The position numbers and the translations under genes were made by a program. DNA of 64,000 nt, from the NCBI GenBank assembly GCA_027306585.1, contig DAHUZJ010000077.1:37426-101425 (forward strand), written 5' to 3'. The DNA comes from Acidimicrobiaceae bacterium. Its GTDB lineage: Bacteria; Actinomycetota; Acidimicrobiia; Acidimicrobiales; RAAP-2. The notes under the pieces are model-generated. The model saw nothing but the letters and a program-made list of their open reading frames with translations. It was not told where the DNA came from and ran no database searches. Shown here piece after piece: positions 56,227 through 64,000 of this stretch (the first letter of the stretch is position 1; each line of letters opens with the position of its first letter).

Positions 56227-57344
56227 CGGAGATCGGCCAGCCGGCGGTTCGGTTGCATCCGGGTCTGCGCCGGCGACTGCAGGGCCGCGTCGAGGTGCGC
56301 GCCGTCCGACCGCTCCATCTCGTCGAGGATGCGACGCGCCATCACCACGGCGCCATCGGTCTTGATGTGGACTTCTCGATAGCCGTCGTCGGGGTACGCG
56401 AACATCGCCTGCTGGCGCTCGATCGCCCACCGGTCCTGCTCGATCACCGTGGGCGCCCCCTCGAAGATGGCCTGGACCAGGCTGCGCGTGGGGTCGGCTG
56501 CCCACCGGGCGCCCGCCGGGCACGACGTGGCGCGGCGCCAGATGTGGCGATCGGCGCTCACCGGGGTGATCGTCTGGTGCAGCACGAAAGACTGCTCGGC
56601 GTCGGTCCCGAGCTGCCCCGGAGGGGCGACGGCGATGCGAACCCGGAAGAGACTGGGAGCGATCATCTCGTGCACCTGGAGCTGGTCGGCGACCTCCAGG
56701 CCGAAGCGGTCCCGCGTCATCGGGGGGAGCACGAAGTCGTGGCGGCGCCGGATCGTCCGCAGCACCGGCGCCGGCCCGGACAGGTCACGCTCGATCTCGA
56801 CCGGGACCTTGGCGTCGGCCAAGCTGCCGATGTTCCCGTTGTGCAGCGGATAGAAGTGCGTCAGGTCGAACAGGTTCTCGATCAGCAGGCGGTAGTTGGC
56901 CGCCACCTCCATGGGCTCGGTGACCAGGGTCTCCCAACCCGCGTCGTCGAGCTCCGGCGTGCGCGGTGGCCGGTCGTCGCCGCGCCGCTCTGGATCGCCG
57001 GTCCAGATCCAGACCAGACCGTCTTGCTCGACCACGGGAAAGGCCCGCTGCCGGGCCGTCTCGGGGATCCGCTGGGACCGTTCCACCAGCGCCGGGATGC
57101 CGACGCAACGACCCGTCGGGTCATAGCAGAACCCGTGGTATGCGCACTCCAAGCGGTCGCCGTCGAGGAGTCGCCCGTCCCACAGCGGAAAGCGCTTGTG
57201 GGCGCAGCGGGCGTCGAGCGCCACCACGTCGCCGCCCTCCGTGCGCCACGCAACGATCGGATGACCGGCGATCTGGTGACCCTGGAGGCCACCGGTCGAG
57301 AGCTCGGCAGAGAAGCCGAGCGCATACCAGGCATTGCGGATCAC
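56223..57344 (-). CDS. Rieske non-heme iron oxygenase (aromatic ring-hydroxylating/VanA-like)
   Basis: MIRNAWYALGFSAEL...ALDARCAHKRFPLWDGRLLDGDRLECAYHGFCYDPTGRC Rieske CxH...CxxH motif; LLIENLFDLTHFYPLH. Confidence 0.93.
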   Translation of the reverse strand: MIRNAWYALGFSAELSTGGLQGHQIAGHPIVAWRTEGGDVVALDARCAHKRFPLWDGRLLDGDRLECAYHGFCYDPTGRCVGIPALVERSQRIPETARQRAFPVVEQDGLVWIWTGDPERRGDDRPPRTPELDDAGWETLVTEPMEVAANYRLLIENLFDLTHFYPLHNGNIGSLADAKVPVEIERDLSGPAPVLRTIRRRHDFVLPPMTRDRFGLEVADQLQVHEMIAPSLFRVRIAVAPPGQLGTDAEQSFVLHQTITPVSADRHIWRRATSCPAGARWAADPTRSLVQAIFEGAPTVIEQDRWAIERQQAMFAYPDDGYREVHIKTDGAVVMARRILDEMERSDGAHLDAALQSPAQTRMQPNRRLADLR

Positions 57345-57468
57345 GCTGCCCCCCCATCGTTCCTGCGCCGCACCCCGTCAGGGTCCGTACGCCTCGGTAT
57401 CGTAGCGATGGCGCCGCGCCGTGGCGATGGGGCGGCAGTGGGGCGGTGATCGGACGGCGAACGGCGGG

Positions 57469-58395
57469 CTACGCCACCGGCACCGGTCCTGGCAGGAGCC
57501 GGCGCTTCGCCTCCTCGTAGAGGTCCACCGGCAGGGGACCCTTCTCCACGATGGCGACGTTGGCGCGCAGGTGGTCGACATTGGACGTCCCCACGATGGC
57601 GCTCGACAGGGCGGGGTGGCTGATGGTGAAGCGCAGCATGAACTCGAGCTGGCTCATGCCGCCCAGCTCCTCTGCGATCCCCGAGCGCTCCCAACGTTGC
57701 CGTCCCTCGCCCGGCGGCATGCCGAGCGGGTCGGGACGCCATCCCTTGTCGTCGGCGGGCGCGCCGCGGGCGGAGCCACCGCGGATGAGCGTCCCGGCGC
57801 CAGCATCGGCGGCTGCCGTGATGTAGTCCTCGTGCTCCCGTTGGATCGCCGAGTACGGGATCTGGAAGACGTCGAAGACGCCCATCGCGAGGTGGTCCGC
57901 GAGGTGCGGCAGCGTCCCGGACATTCCGAGGAACCGGACCTTGCCCTCAGCTTGCAGCTGCTGCATCGCCTCCACCGTGCCGTCGGCTTCCATCTGCGAA
58001 CGGCTGGGCGACATGTGCACCTGCAAGAGGTCCAGCCGGTCGGTCGCAAGCCGGCGCAGGCTCCGCTCGATGCCGCCCCGGATGGTGTCCGGGCGCCAGT
58101 CGTGCTCGTACGGCCCGCTCGCCCCGGCTGTGGGGTCCAGGCTGCAGCCGCACTTCGAGCACAAGAAGATCTCGTCCCGCCGTGACCGCAGCGCCCGCCC
58201 GATCACCTCTTCGCTGGTCCCATAGTCGACCGACGTGTCGACCAGGTTGATCCCTGCGTCGAGCACGGCGTGCAGGAGCCGGGCAGCCTGGTGGTCGTCG
58301 AGGGCCGGCACTCGCGGCGGCCCGCGGAGCTCCATGGCGCCGTAGCCCAGCGTGGCGACGCTGGCACCGGTGCGGCCGAGGGTGCGGGTGATCAT
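57469..58395 (-). CDS. Aldo/keto reductase
   Basis: MITRTLGRTGASVATLGYGAMELRG...LDAGINLVDTSVDYGTSEEVIGRALRSRRDEIFLCSKCGC. Confidence 0.94.
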   Translation of the reverse strand: MITRTLGRTGASVATLGYGAMELRGPPRVPALDDHQAARLLHAVLDAGINLVDTSVDYGTSEEVIGRALRSRRDEIFLCSKCGCSLDPTAGASGPYEHDWRPDTIRGGIERSLRRLATDRLDLLQVHMSPSRSQMEADGTVEAMQQLQAEGKVRFLGMSGTLPHLADHLAMGVFDVFQIPYSAIQREHEDYITAAADAGAGTLIRGGSARGAPADDKGWRPDPLGMPPGEGRQRWERSGIAEELGGMSQLEFMLRFTISHPALSSAIVGTSNVDHLRANVAIVEKGPLPVDLYEEAKRRLLPGPVPVA

Positions 58396-58419
58396 GCGAC
58401 CTCGCCGCCGCCCGATGCC

Positions 58420-59352
58420 CTACGCGGCACGGGACTTCAGGTGGCGGTCGAGGAAGGCGACGATGGCGTCGACGGCTTGGACCTGGATCGGGTCGGCGTC
58501 GCCCTCAGCGAGCAGCGGGAAGATGTAGCCGTGGAGCGGGTGGTCCCACGACACCCACTCGCACTCCTTGCCACGCTCCGCCAGGAGGTCGTAGCTCACG
58601 CGGAACACGCCTTGGAGCTCGTCGCGCTCCCGCCCCATGACGAGGATCGGGACATCGATCGGTCCGAAGCGCTCCTCGACCAACGGGCCGTTGACGCGCG
58701 ACCGGACCCATGCGGGATCTTGGAGCTGGAGCTCCTCGATGCTCCGGAGCCCGGTGACCGGGTTCACGGGCGCCACGTCCTCCAGGCGCAAGTCCAAGAA
58801 CTCGTGGTTCGCCGGCTCGCAGGCGACCCCCGCACGCACCGCTCCCTGGTACCGGGACGCCAGCTTGAAGAGCATCTCGCCGGCGTGGCTCACCCCGACG
58901 TGGCCGAGGCGCTCGCCGTCGACCTGCGGGTTGCGGCGCACGTGCTCGAGGATGGCGAGCTCGTCTTCGAACTCGAGCGGCGAGCGGTTCATCACCTCCA
59001 TGCCCTGGCGCCGGTCGACCGAGAGCGGTCCCCCGAGGTTGAAGCCCAGGTCGACCTCCGTGCGGTAGCGACCCCACCCACAGGCGTAGCCAGCCTCGAG
59101 CAGCCGTTCCATGATGTACGGCCGGGCACGCACCCAGGTGCGCAGCCATTCGAGGCCGCCGCCCCCATTGCCGTACGCGAGGAGCACGAAGGGGAACCGT
59201 CCGTCGTCGGCGGGCGTGCGCAGCACGTACGGGGCGTACAGCCCGTCCAGCGTCTCGGCCATGTAGTACGCGGCCGGGCGAGCGGACCCGGCGACGTCCT
59301 CGACCAAGACGGGCTGGTCGGGGGCCCACGCGTTCGGCGCCACGTTGGTCAT
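58420..59352 (-). CDS. Alpha/beta hydrolase (acetylxylan esterase/dienelactone hydrolase-like)
   Basis: FPFVLLAYGNGGGGLEWLRTWVRARPYIMERLLEAGYACGWGRYRTE...LGHVGVSHAGEMLFKLASRYQGAVRAGVACEP. Confidence 0.8.
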   Translation of the reverse strand: MTNVAPNAWAPDQPVLVEDVAGSARPAAYYMAETLDGLYAPYVLRTPADDGRFPFVLLAYGNGGGGLEWLRTWVRARPYIMERLLEAGYACGWGRYRTEVDLGFNLGGPLSVDRRQGMEVMNRSPLEFEDELAILEHVRRNPQVDGERLGHVGVSHAGEMLFKLASRYQGAVRAGVACEPANHEFLDLRLEDVAPVNPVTGLRSIEELQLQDPAWVRSRVNGPLVEERFGPIDVPILVMGRERDELQGVFRVSYDLLAERGKECEWVSWDHPLHGYIFPLLAEGDADPIQVQAVDAIVAFLDRHLKSRAA

Positions 59353-59385
59353 CTGGTCCCGCCCTCCTTTCAGAGCCCGGTCCGG

Positions 59386-60639
59386 CTATTCCGGTCCCGC
59401 GTACGTTCCAGCGGTCGCCGGGAAGAGCTCCTTCACGATCTTGAAGCTCGCCACGTCGCTCGTCGCGTCGACGTGGAGGAACACCGAGGCGTCCCGCAGG
59501 TACTTCTCGACGCCCACCTCGAGCATGGCCCCGTAGCCACCGTGGAGCTCGACGGCGTGCTGGCACACCTGGAGGACCTCCAGGGAGGCGAAGACCTTGA
59601 CCATGTCACAGAGGGCAGCCGCATCGGGCTCGTCGTGGTCCACGGCGAACGCCGCTCGCTGGAGGAGCGCGCTCACCGCCTCGAGCTTCATCGCCATGGC
59701 CGCCAGGCGCACGGCCACGGCCTGGTGCTTGATGATGATCTTGCCGCCCTGGACGCGCTCCTGCACGAAGGTCGACGTGTCGTCGAAGGCGGCGATGCCG
59801 ACGCCGAGGTTCTTGGCCGCCACGATGATCTTGCCCGGGCGGAAGTACATGCGGGCCGTCCGCATCGCGTTGTTGTGCACCAGGAGATGGTCCTCGGGGA
59901 CACGGCAGTCGTCGAAGACGATCTCGCCGTTGTTCATGTACCGGCCGCCGACGGTCTCGTTGCACCGCGTCACCTCCAGGCCGGGCGTGTCCCGGGGAAC
60001 GATGAAGCTGCTCGTTCCGTCGAGGATGCCCGCCGAGGGGTCGGTGTTCGCGTACACGATGTACAGGCTGGCGTCATAGCCGTTGGAGATGAACTGCTTG
60101 CGCCCGTTGATCCGCCAGTACCCGTCCTCGAGGACGGCGCGCGTCTGCATCGCTGCCTCGGGCACGTTGTAGGGGAGCCAGCGGTCCGACGCTCCCCGAG
60201 GTTCGGTGAGGCAGTGCGCCATCAGGTACTGCGGGTCCGTCATGTAGGCAGCGAAGATCTCGTCCTGGAGGTGCTTCGGGGCGAGCTCCCGCAGGAGGAT
60301 GGCGATCTTCCAGTTCTGGACGAGCTTGTCCGCCAGCCCGGTGTCACCGCGGGAGATCTCGGTGGCGATGATCGAGAAGGTCTGGGCCTGGGTGGCCGGG
60401 TCGAGCGAGATCCCGCCGTGCTCCTCGGGGACGCCCAGGGCGCGTATCCCCGCCTTGTCGGCCTCTTCGAGGATCTCGGGTGGCAATCGGTGCGCCGGGT
60501 CGGCGAATGTCCACTCACGTTCGCGGTTGTCCGCGATGAACGGCCGCAGGACGGCGTCGACGTAGCGTTGGCAGGTTTCCCGCATCATGCGCTGCTCGTC
60601 CGAGAGATGCCGGTCGGGAATCTGGCCTACGCGGTCCAT
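59386..60639 (-). CDS. Acyl-CoA dehydrogenase family protein
   Basis: LSDEQRMMRETCQRYVDAVLRPFIADNREREW...CLTEPRGASDRWLPYNVPEAAMQTRAVLEDGYWRINGRKQFISNGYDASLYIVYANT...HGGYGAMLEVGVEKYLRDASV; start at 60639. Confidence 0.93.
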   Translation of the reverse strand: MDRVGQIPDRHLSDEQRMMRETCQRYVDAVLRPFIADNREREWTFADPAHRLPPEILEEADKAGIRALGVPEEHGGISLDPATQAQTFSIIATEISRGDTGLADKLVQNWKIAILLRELAPKHLQDEIFAAYMTDPQYLMAHCLTEPRGASDRWLPYNVPEAAMQTRAVLEDGYWRINGRKQFISNGYDASLYIVYANTDPSAGILDGTSSFIVPRDTPGLEVTRCNETVGGRYMNNGEIVFDDCRVPEDHLLVHNNAMRTARMYFRPGKIIVAAKNLGVGIAAFDDTSTFVQERVQGGKIIIKHQAVAVRLAAMAMKLEAVSALLQRAAFAVDHDEPDAAALCDMVKVFASLEVLQVCQHAVELHGGYGAMLEVGVEKYLRDASVFLHVDATSDVASFKIVKELFPATAGTYAGPE

Positions 60640-60866
60640 GGGCCCTCCTGTGATCGTGATGCCAGGCGGCCCGGACGGGAGCGCCACCCGCTCGCCGGCC
60701 CGGCCTCGGTCGCCGTGCACCGCCGCCGGGATGGTACTTCGGCACCTAGGTCGGCGCCATCACTCCTGCGGCGCTCGCCTGCAGGCGATCGCCCGCAGGC
60801 GATCGGCCGGCCACCCTTCGACAAGGCAAGCAGCGGGCCGTTCATCCTCCGCCCGCGGGCTCGCCC

Positions 60867-62081
60867 TCACCAGTCGAAGGCCAGCACGTCGAGGCCTCCT
60901 CCGAACCGCTCCGTCGCGTAGACGATCCCCTCGGCGTCGACGTAGAGATCGTTGACCTGCGCCGCGCCGACCGGCGAGCCGGGTGGTGGCGGGGGCACGT
61001 AGGACGCCACTTCGACCGGCTGGAACGGGTTGCGCACGTCGAAGGCGCGCACGCCGGCGTTGAAGAACGTCCCGAACACGACGTCCTCGCTGCGCCACGA
61101 CCATTCGTGTGGCTCGTTCTCGTGCAGGTTGTGCGCGCCGAAGCGACCGCCTCTGTGGGCGAAGTCGTCGAAGGAGGGCATGGGTGCACTGCTGATGATG
61201 AGGGGAGCCGGCTCGAAGCTCATGTCGGCGAACCACAGGAGCTTGGGGTAGTCCTCGCCGCCGTCCCGGACGCACTCGTCGGTGATGGCGAGCAGCTCCC
61301 GGCCGAAGAGCGGCAGGGCGGTGTGCGTGAAGCCCGGCGTCGGCGGGTGGTGGTCGAGACGCCCGACGAGCGACGGCGCCGACTTGTCGGAGATGTCGAG
61401 GATCACGACGCCGGCGTCGAGGTAACCGACGTAGGCGCGATCCGGGCGTTCCGGGTACACGTTGACGTTGTGGGAGCGGAAGCCCGCGTCGAAGACGGGA
61501 TGCCGCACCGGGGGCGGCACGTCGTCGTCCTCCTGGGTCCCCGGCAGATGCCACGAGCCGACGACCGTCGGGCGGCTGGGGTCGGCCAGGTCCACGATCA
61601 CCGGGAACTGGTCGTCGCGCTGGTCGCGGGGCCGCGAGGTGGGCATCCCGGTGCTGAGGTAGGCGAACCGTCCGTCGACGAAGCCGACCCAGTGGGCCCC
61701 GCGCGACGCGGGTCCCGAGAGGTCGAGCGACGAGATCGAGCGGGGGGCCTCCGGCTCCGAGAGATCGAAGACCTCGATGCCGGCAGGCGTGAGGCCAGTC
61801 TCCGCCACCTGATAGGCGACGATCATGAGATCACCGGCGACGGCCAGCGAGTTGGAGCGGACGCGGTCGTGCGGCAGCTGCGCGTGGTGCACCACGCGCG
61901 GGCTCCGGGGATCGGTCACGTCGACGACGCTGAAGTTGCCCGGCCCCCGCTCGTGGGCGATGTAGAGGTAGCGCCGCCCGCCGCGTTGCAGGAGCGCCGT
62001 CCCCTCGCCACAGCCCAGCCCGCCCAGATCGTCGTGCCCGAGGAGCTGCAGATGGCTGGCCTCGGGTGGGCGCGTGGTCAC
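60867..62081 (-). CDS. LVIVD-repeat beta-propeller protein
   Basis: YLYIAHERGPGNFSVVDVTDPRSPRVVHHAQLP...AGIEVFDLSEPEAPRSISSLDL...AYVGYLDAGVVILDISDKSAPSLVGRLDHHPP. Confidence 0.88.
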   Translation of the reverse strand: MTTRPPEASHLQLLGHDDLGGLGCGEGTALLQRGGRRYLYIAHERGPGNFSVVDVTDPRSPRVVHHAQLPHDRVRSNSLAVAGDLMIVAYQVAETGLTPAGIEVFDLSEPEAPRSISSLDLSGPASRGAHWVGFVDGRFAYLSTGMPTSRPRDQRDDQFPVIVDLADPSRPTVVGSWHLPGTQEDDDVPPPVRHPVFDAGFRSHNVNVYPERPDRAYVGYLDAGVVILDISDKSAPSLVGRLDHHPPTPGFTHTALPLFGRELLAITDECVRDGGEDYPKLLWFADMSFEPAPLIISSAPMPSFDDFAHRGGRFGAHNLHENEPHEWSWRSEDVVFGTFFNAGVRAFDVRNPFQPVEVASYVPPPPPGSPVGAAQVNDLYVDAEGIVYATERFGGGLDVLAFDW

Positions 62082-62391
62082 CGGCGGCGCGCTCCGACGA
62101 GGGGGGGCGCCAGGATCGGCAGGGCCGCGCGCCGAGCACCTGGCGCGACCAACACTGCAACGACGGTGTGAGTGCGCATCCCGTCATGGTAGATGAGGGC
62201 CCGAAGGGAGACCGAGGATCCTTCGAAGGGCGGGCGATGGGCGCGCGGCGGGCGGCTCGCTGGTGGGGGCGGCGGGCGATGGGCTCGGGCGGCGGGCCTG
62301 GCGAGCCAGGGCCGGCCTCGCTCCGATGGATTACCGTTCGGGTCGACCACACCCCCGAGACGCAGGCCCCGGGGCAGAGGAAGGAGGCGAC

Positions 62392-63375
62392 ATGCGGGCC
62401 GTCGTCATCGAGGAGTACGGAGGTCCCGAGGTCGTCCGGATCGGCGAGCGCCCCGCCCCCCAGGCCGGGCCGGGGGAGGTCGCCATCGCCGTCCGCTTCG
62501 CGTCGATGAACTACACCGACGTCCGGAACCGGATGGGAGACGGGCTCGGGCGCGTGCCGTTCGTGCCCGGGGTCGAGGTGGCCGGAAGGATCCTCTCCCT
62601 CGGGCCTGGGGTCGAGGGGTTCTCGATCGGCCAGCCCGTCTGCGCGCTCACCCGTGGCAGCGCGCATGCCGAGGTCGCCGTGGCGCCGGCGGCCCTGACC
62701 GTCGCACTGACAGAGGAGCTGGCCTCGCGACCTGAGTCGGGTGCCTTGCTCGTCACGGTGCCGCTCGCGTTGATCCTGCTGCGCGAAGCGGTCCACCTGG
62801 CGCCCGGCGACGTGGTCCTCGTCCACAGCGCGGCCGGCGGGGTGGGGACCGTCCTTGCGCAGGTCGCGGCGATCGACGGGCTGGCGCCGCTGTGGGGCAC
62901 GGTCGGGAGCCCGGGGAAGGCCGACTACGCGGCCGGACACGGGTACGGGCCGCTCTTCTCCTACGACGACTTCCGGGAAGAGATCGTCGCCCGTACCGAG
63001 GGGCGCGGCGTGGACGTCGTCCTCGACCCGATCGGGGGCGCGGTGCGGCGGGATTCGTTCGAGGTGCTCGCACCGTTCGGTCGACTGGTCACCTACAGCA
63101 ACGTCTCCCGCGAGCCTGAGCCGCTTCCCGACGCCGAGTGGCTGCGAGCCCGCTGCCTCGCGTGCGTCGGGATCTCCGTCGGGCAACTGAGCGGCCGGAG
63201 GCCCGAGCTCGTCCGCAAATGGCTCGAGGAGGCCGTGCGCCTGGTACAGCAGGGTGCCCTCGAGGTGGGGGTGACCGACGTGCTGCCCCTCGACGAGGCG
63301 GCTACCGCGCACCGCCTCTACGCCGAGCGCCGGGTCCGTGGCAAGCTGATCCTCGACGTCGCCTCGTCTGGCTGA
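62392..63375 (+). CDS. Quinone oxidoreductase-like zinc-free MDR protein
   Basis: MRAVVIEEYGGPEVVRIGERPAPQAGPGEVAIAVRFASMNYTDVRNRMGDGLGRVPFVPGVEVAGRI...VLVHSAAGGVGTVLAQVAAI. Confidence 0.94.
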   Translation: MRAVVIEEYGGPEVVRIGERPAPQAGPGEVAIAVRFASMNYTDVRNRMGDGLGRVPFVPGVEVAGRILSLGPGVEGFSIGQPVCALTRGSAHAEVAVAPAALTVALTEELASRPESGALLVTVPLALILLREAVHLAPGDVVLVHSAAGGVGTVLAQVAAIDGLAPLWGTVGSPGKADYAAGHGYGPLFSYDDFREEIVARTEGRGVDVVLDPIGGAVRRDSFEVLAPFGRLVTYSNVSREPEPLPDAEWLRARCLACVGISVGQLSGRRPELVRKWLEEAVRLVQQGALEVGVTDVLPLDEAATAHRLYAERRVRGKLILDVASSG

Positions 63376-63493
63376 CGCACGCCACGAGGCTCAGAGCGAC
63401 GTGGCGATGCGCCTCGTCGTGCAGGTCCCCTGGCCGACGCCTTCGTCGGCGGGCCCGGCGGAAGGCCCGCAACCCGGACGCTCTCGGTCTCGG

Positions 63494-63566
63494 TGGTCGG
63501 GACCGGCGTCGATCCGGTGACCTCGCGCTTTTCAGGCGCGCGCTCTGCCAACTGAGCTACCCGACC
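63494..63566 (-). tRNA. tRNA-Phe(GAA)
   Basis: GGTCGGG-TA-GCTC-AGTTGGCA-GAGC-G-CGCGC-CTGAAAA-GCGCG-AGGTC-ACCGG-ATCGACG-CCGGT-CCCGACC-A. Confidence 0.92.
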
Positions 63567-63611
63567 CTGGGGGGCACAAGGCTACCCCGGCACGGAGACC
63601 GAGGAGCCCGG

Positions 63612-63689
63612 TGGCGGACCTGACGGGATTTGAACCCGCGACCTCCGGCTTGACAGGCCGGCGTGCACTCCTGGCTGCACCACAGGTCC
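63612..63689 (-). tRNA. tRNA-Asp(GTC)
   Basis: GGACCTG-TG-GTGC-AGCCAGGAGT-GCAC-G-CCGGC-CTGTCAA-GCCGG-AGGTC-GCGGG-TTCAAAT-CCCGT-CAGGTCC-G-CCA. Confidence 0.92.
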
Positions 63690-63861
63690 CTGGGGTGGTG
63701 GTCGACCCCTGCCGCGTCCTTGTGGACCCGACGCAGGGCCGGACCGCCACTATACGCCAACGGCCCGAGAGCCCGGCGCGGGCCTCGCTGCCCAGGGCCG
63801 CCCCACCTCAGTGGCCAGCGACGGCGGTCCCACGACTCACGGTGACCCGGAAGCTCCCCGC

Positions 63862-64000
63862 TCACGTGGCCGCCATGCCCACCACCGGCCGGTTCAGTGG
63901 CTTGGCGCCCATGGAGCCGTCGAAGGCGGCGTTGCCGAAGGCGAAGATGCCCCCGTCGGACGCCACCTCCCAGTAGCCGCCGCCTGTGGGGGTGGCCGCC
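63862..64000 (-). CDS. C-terminus of a GYW/DGG-FAFG repeat protein (partial, runs off the right edge)
   Basis: Minus strand reads [45 protein letters not shown]-stop. Confidence 0.8.
   Translation of the reverse strand, partial: AATPTGGGYWEVASDGGIFAFGNAAFDGSMGAKPLNRPVVGMAAT

Noticed and set aside
60775-60815. Repeated GCAGGCGATC(G) units between the acyl-CoA dehydrogenase and LVIVD genes
   Set aside because: Only two to three short copies; best explained as a GC-rich intergenic/terminator-like sequence rather than a defined element.
58270-60921. 883-aa plus-strand ORF
   Set aside because: Antisense to a well-supported alpha/beta hydrolase and acyl-CoA dehydrogenase; composition of a GC shadow frame.
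62225-62310. G-rich direct repeats (GGCGGGCGATGGGC) upstream of the quinone oxidoreductase gene
   Set aside because: Imperfect low-complexity G-rich sequence; no clear structure or motif beyond base composition.

Overview
High-GC chromosomal segment from an actinobacterium. The GYW-DGG-FAFGDA repeat proteins and overall gene content suggest Acidimicrobiia, but this is inference. Gene density is high, with many GTGA/ATGA start-stop overlaps. Main blocks: (i) a branched-chain amino-acid/amide type ABC transporter (LivG partial, LivM, LivH, substrate-binding protein) on the minus strand; (ii) an accessory catabolic region (~4-23 kb) with cupins, CocE-like and DHPON-hydrolase-like hydrolases, a TPP enzyme, a creatininase-family protein, a Zn-dehydrogenase, two DapA-like aldolases, a HIBADH-family enzyme, two M24 peptidases, a LacI regulator, an ALDH and a 2-oxoacid dehydrogenase E1 alpha/beta pair; (iii) a response regulator, tadA and two tRNA-Ser; (iv) a very large SpaA-repeat surface protein with a C-terminal LAFTG sorting-like signal, followed by a CAP-domain protein; (v) cspA, a GH15 enzyme, glucose-dehydrogenase-like and MBL genes; (vi) a pst phosphate transporter in unusual gene order; (vii) MarP-like protease, PcaL-like fusion and bioY; (viii) a molybdenum hydroxylase operon with a third DapA-like gene and a TauD-like gene; (ix) AKR/Rieske/acyl-CoA dehydrogenase genes, an LVIVD protein, tRNA-Phe and tRNA-Asp. 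The two strongest discoveries are: (1) an OsmC-family gene (15448-16002) interrupted by an in-frame TGA exactly at the expected catalytic Cys position, followed 19 nt later by a bSECIS-like hairpin with a bulged U and a GGUUC loop, making it a probable selenoprotein; and (2) a family of CG-centred palindromes (GCAAWCGWTTGC-like) placed just downstream of TTGACA-17-(-10) promoters at up to five loci around a LacI regulator gene, suggesting a local catabolic regulon. All readings were made by eye; no searches were run.
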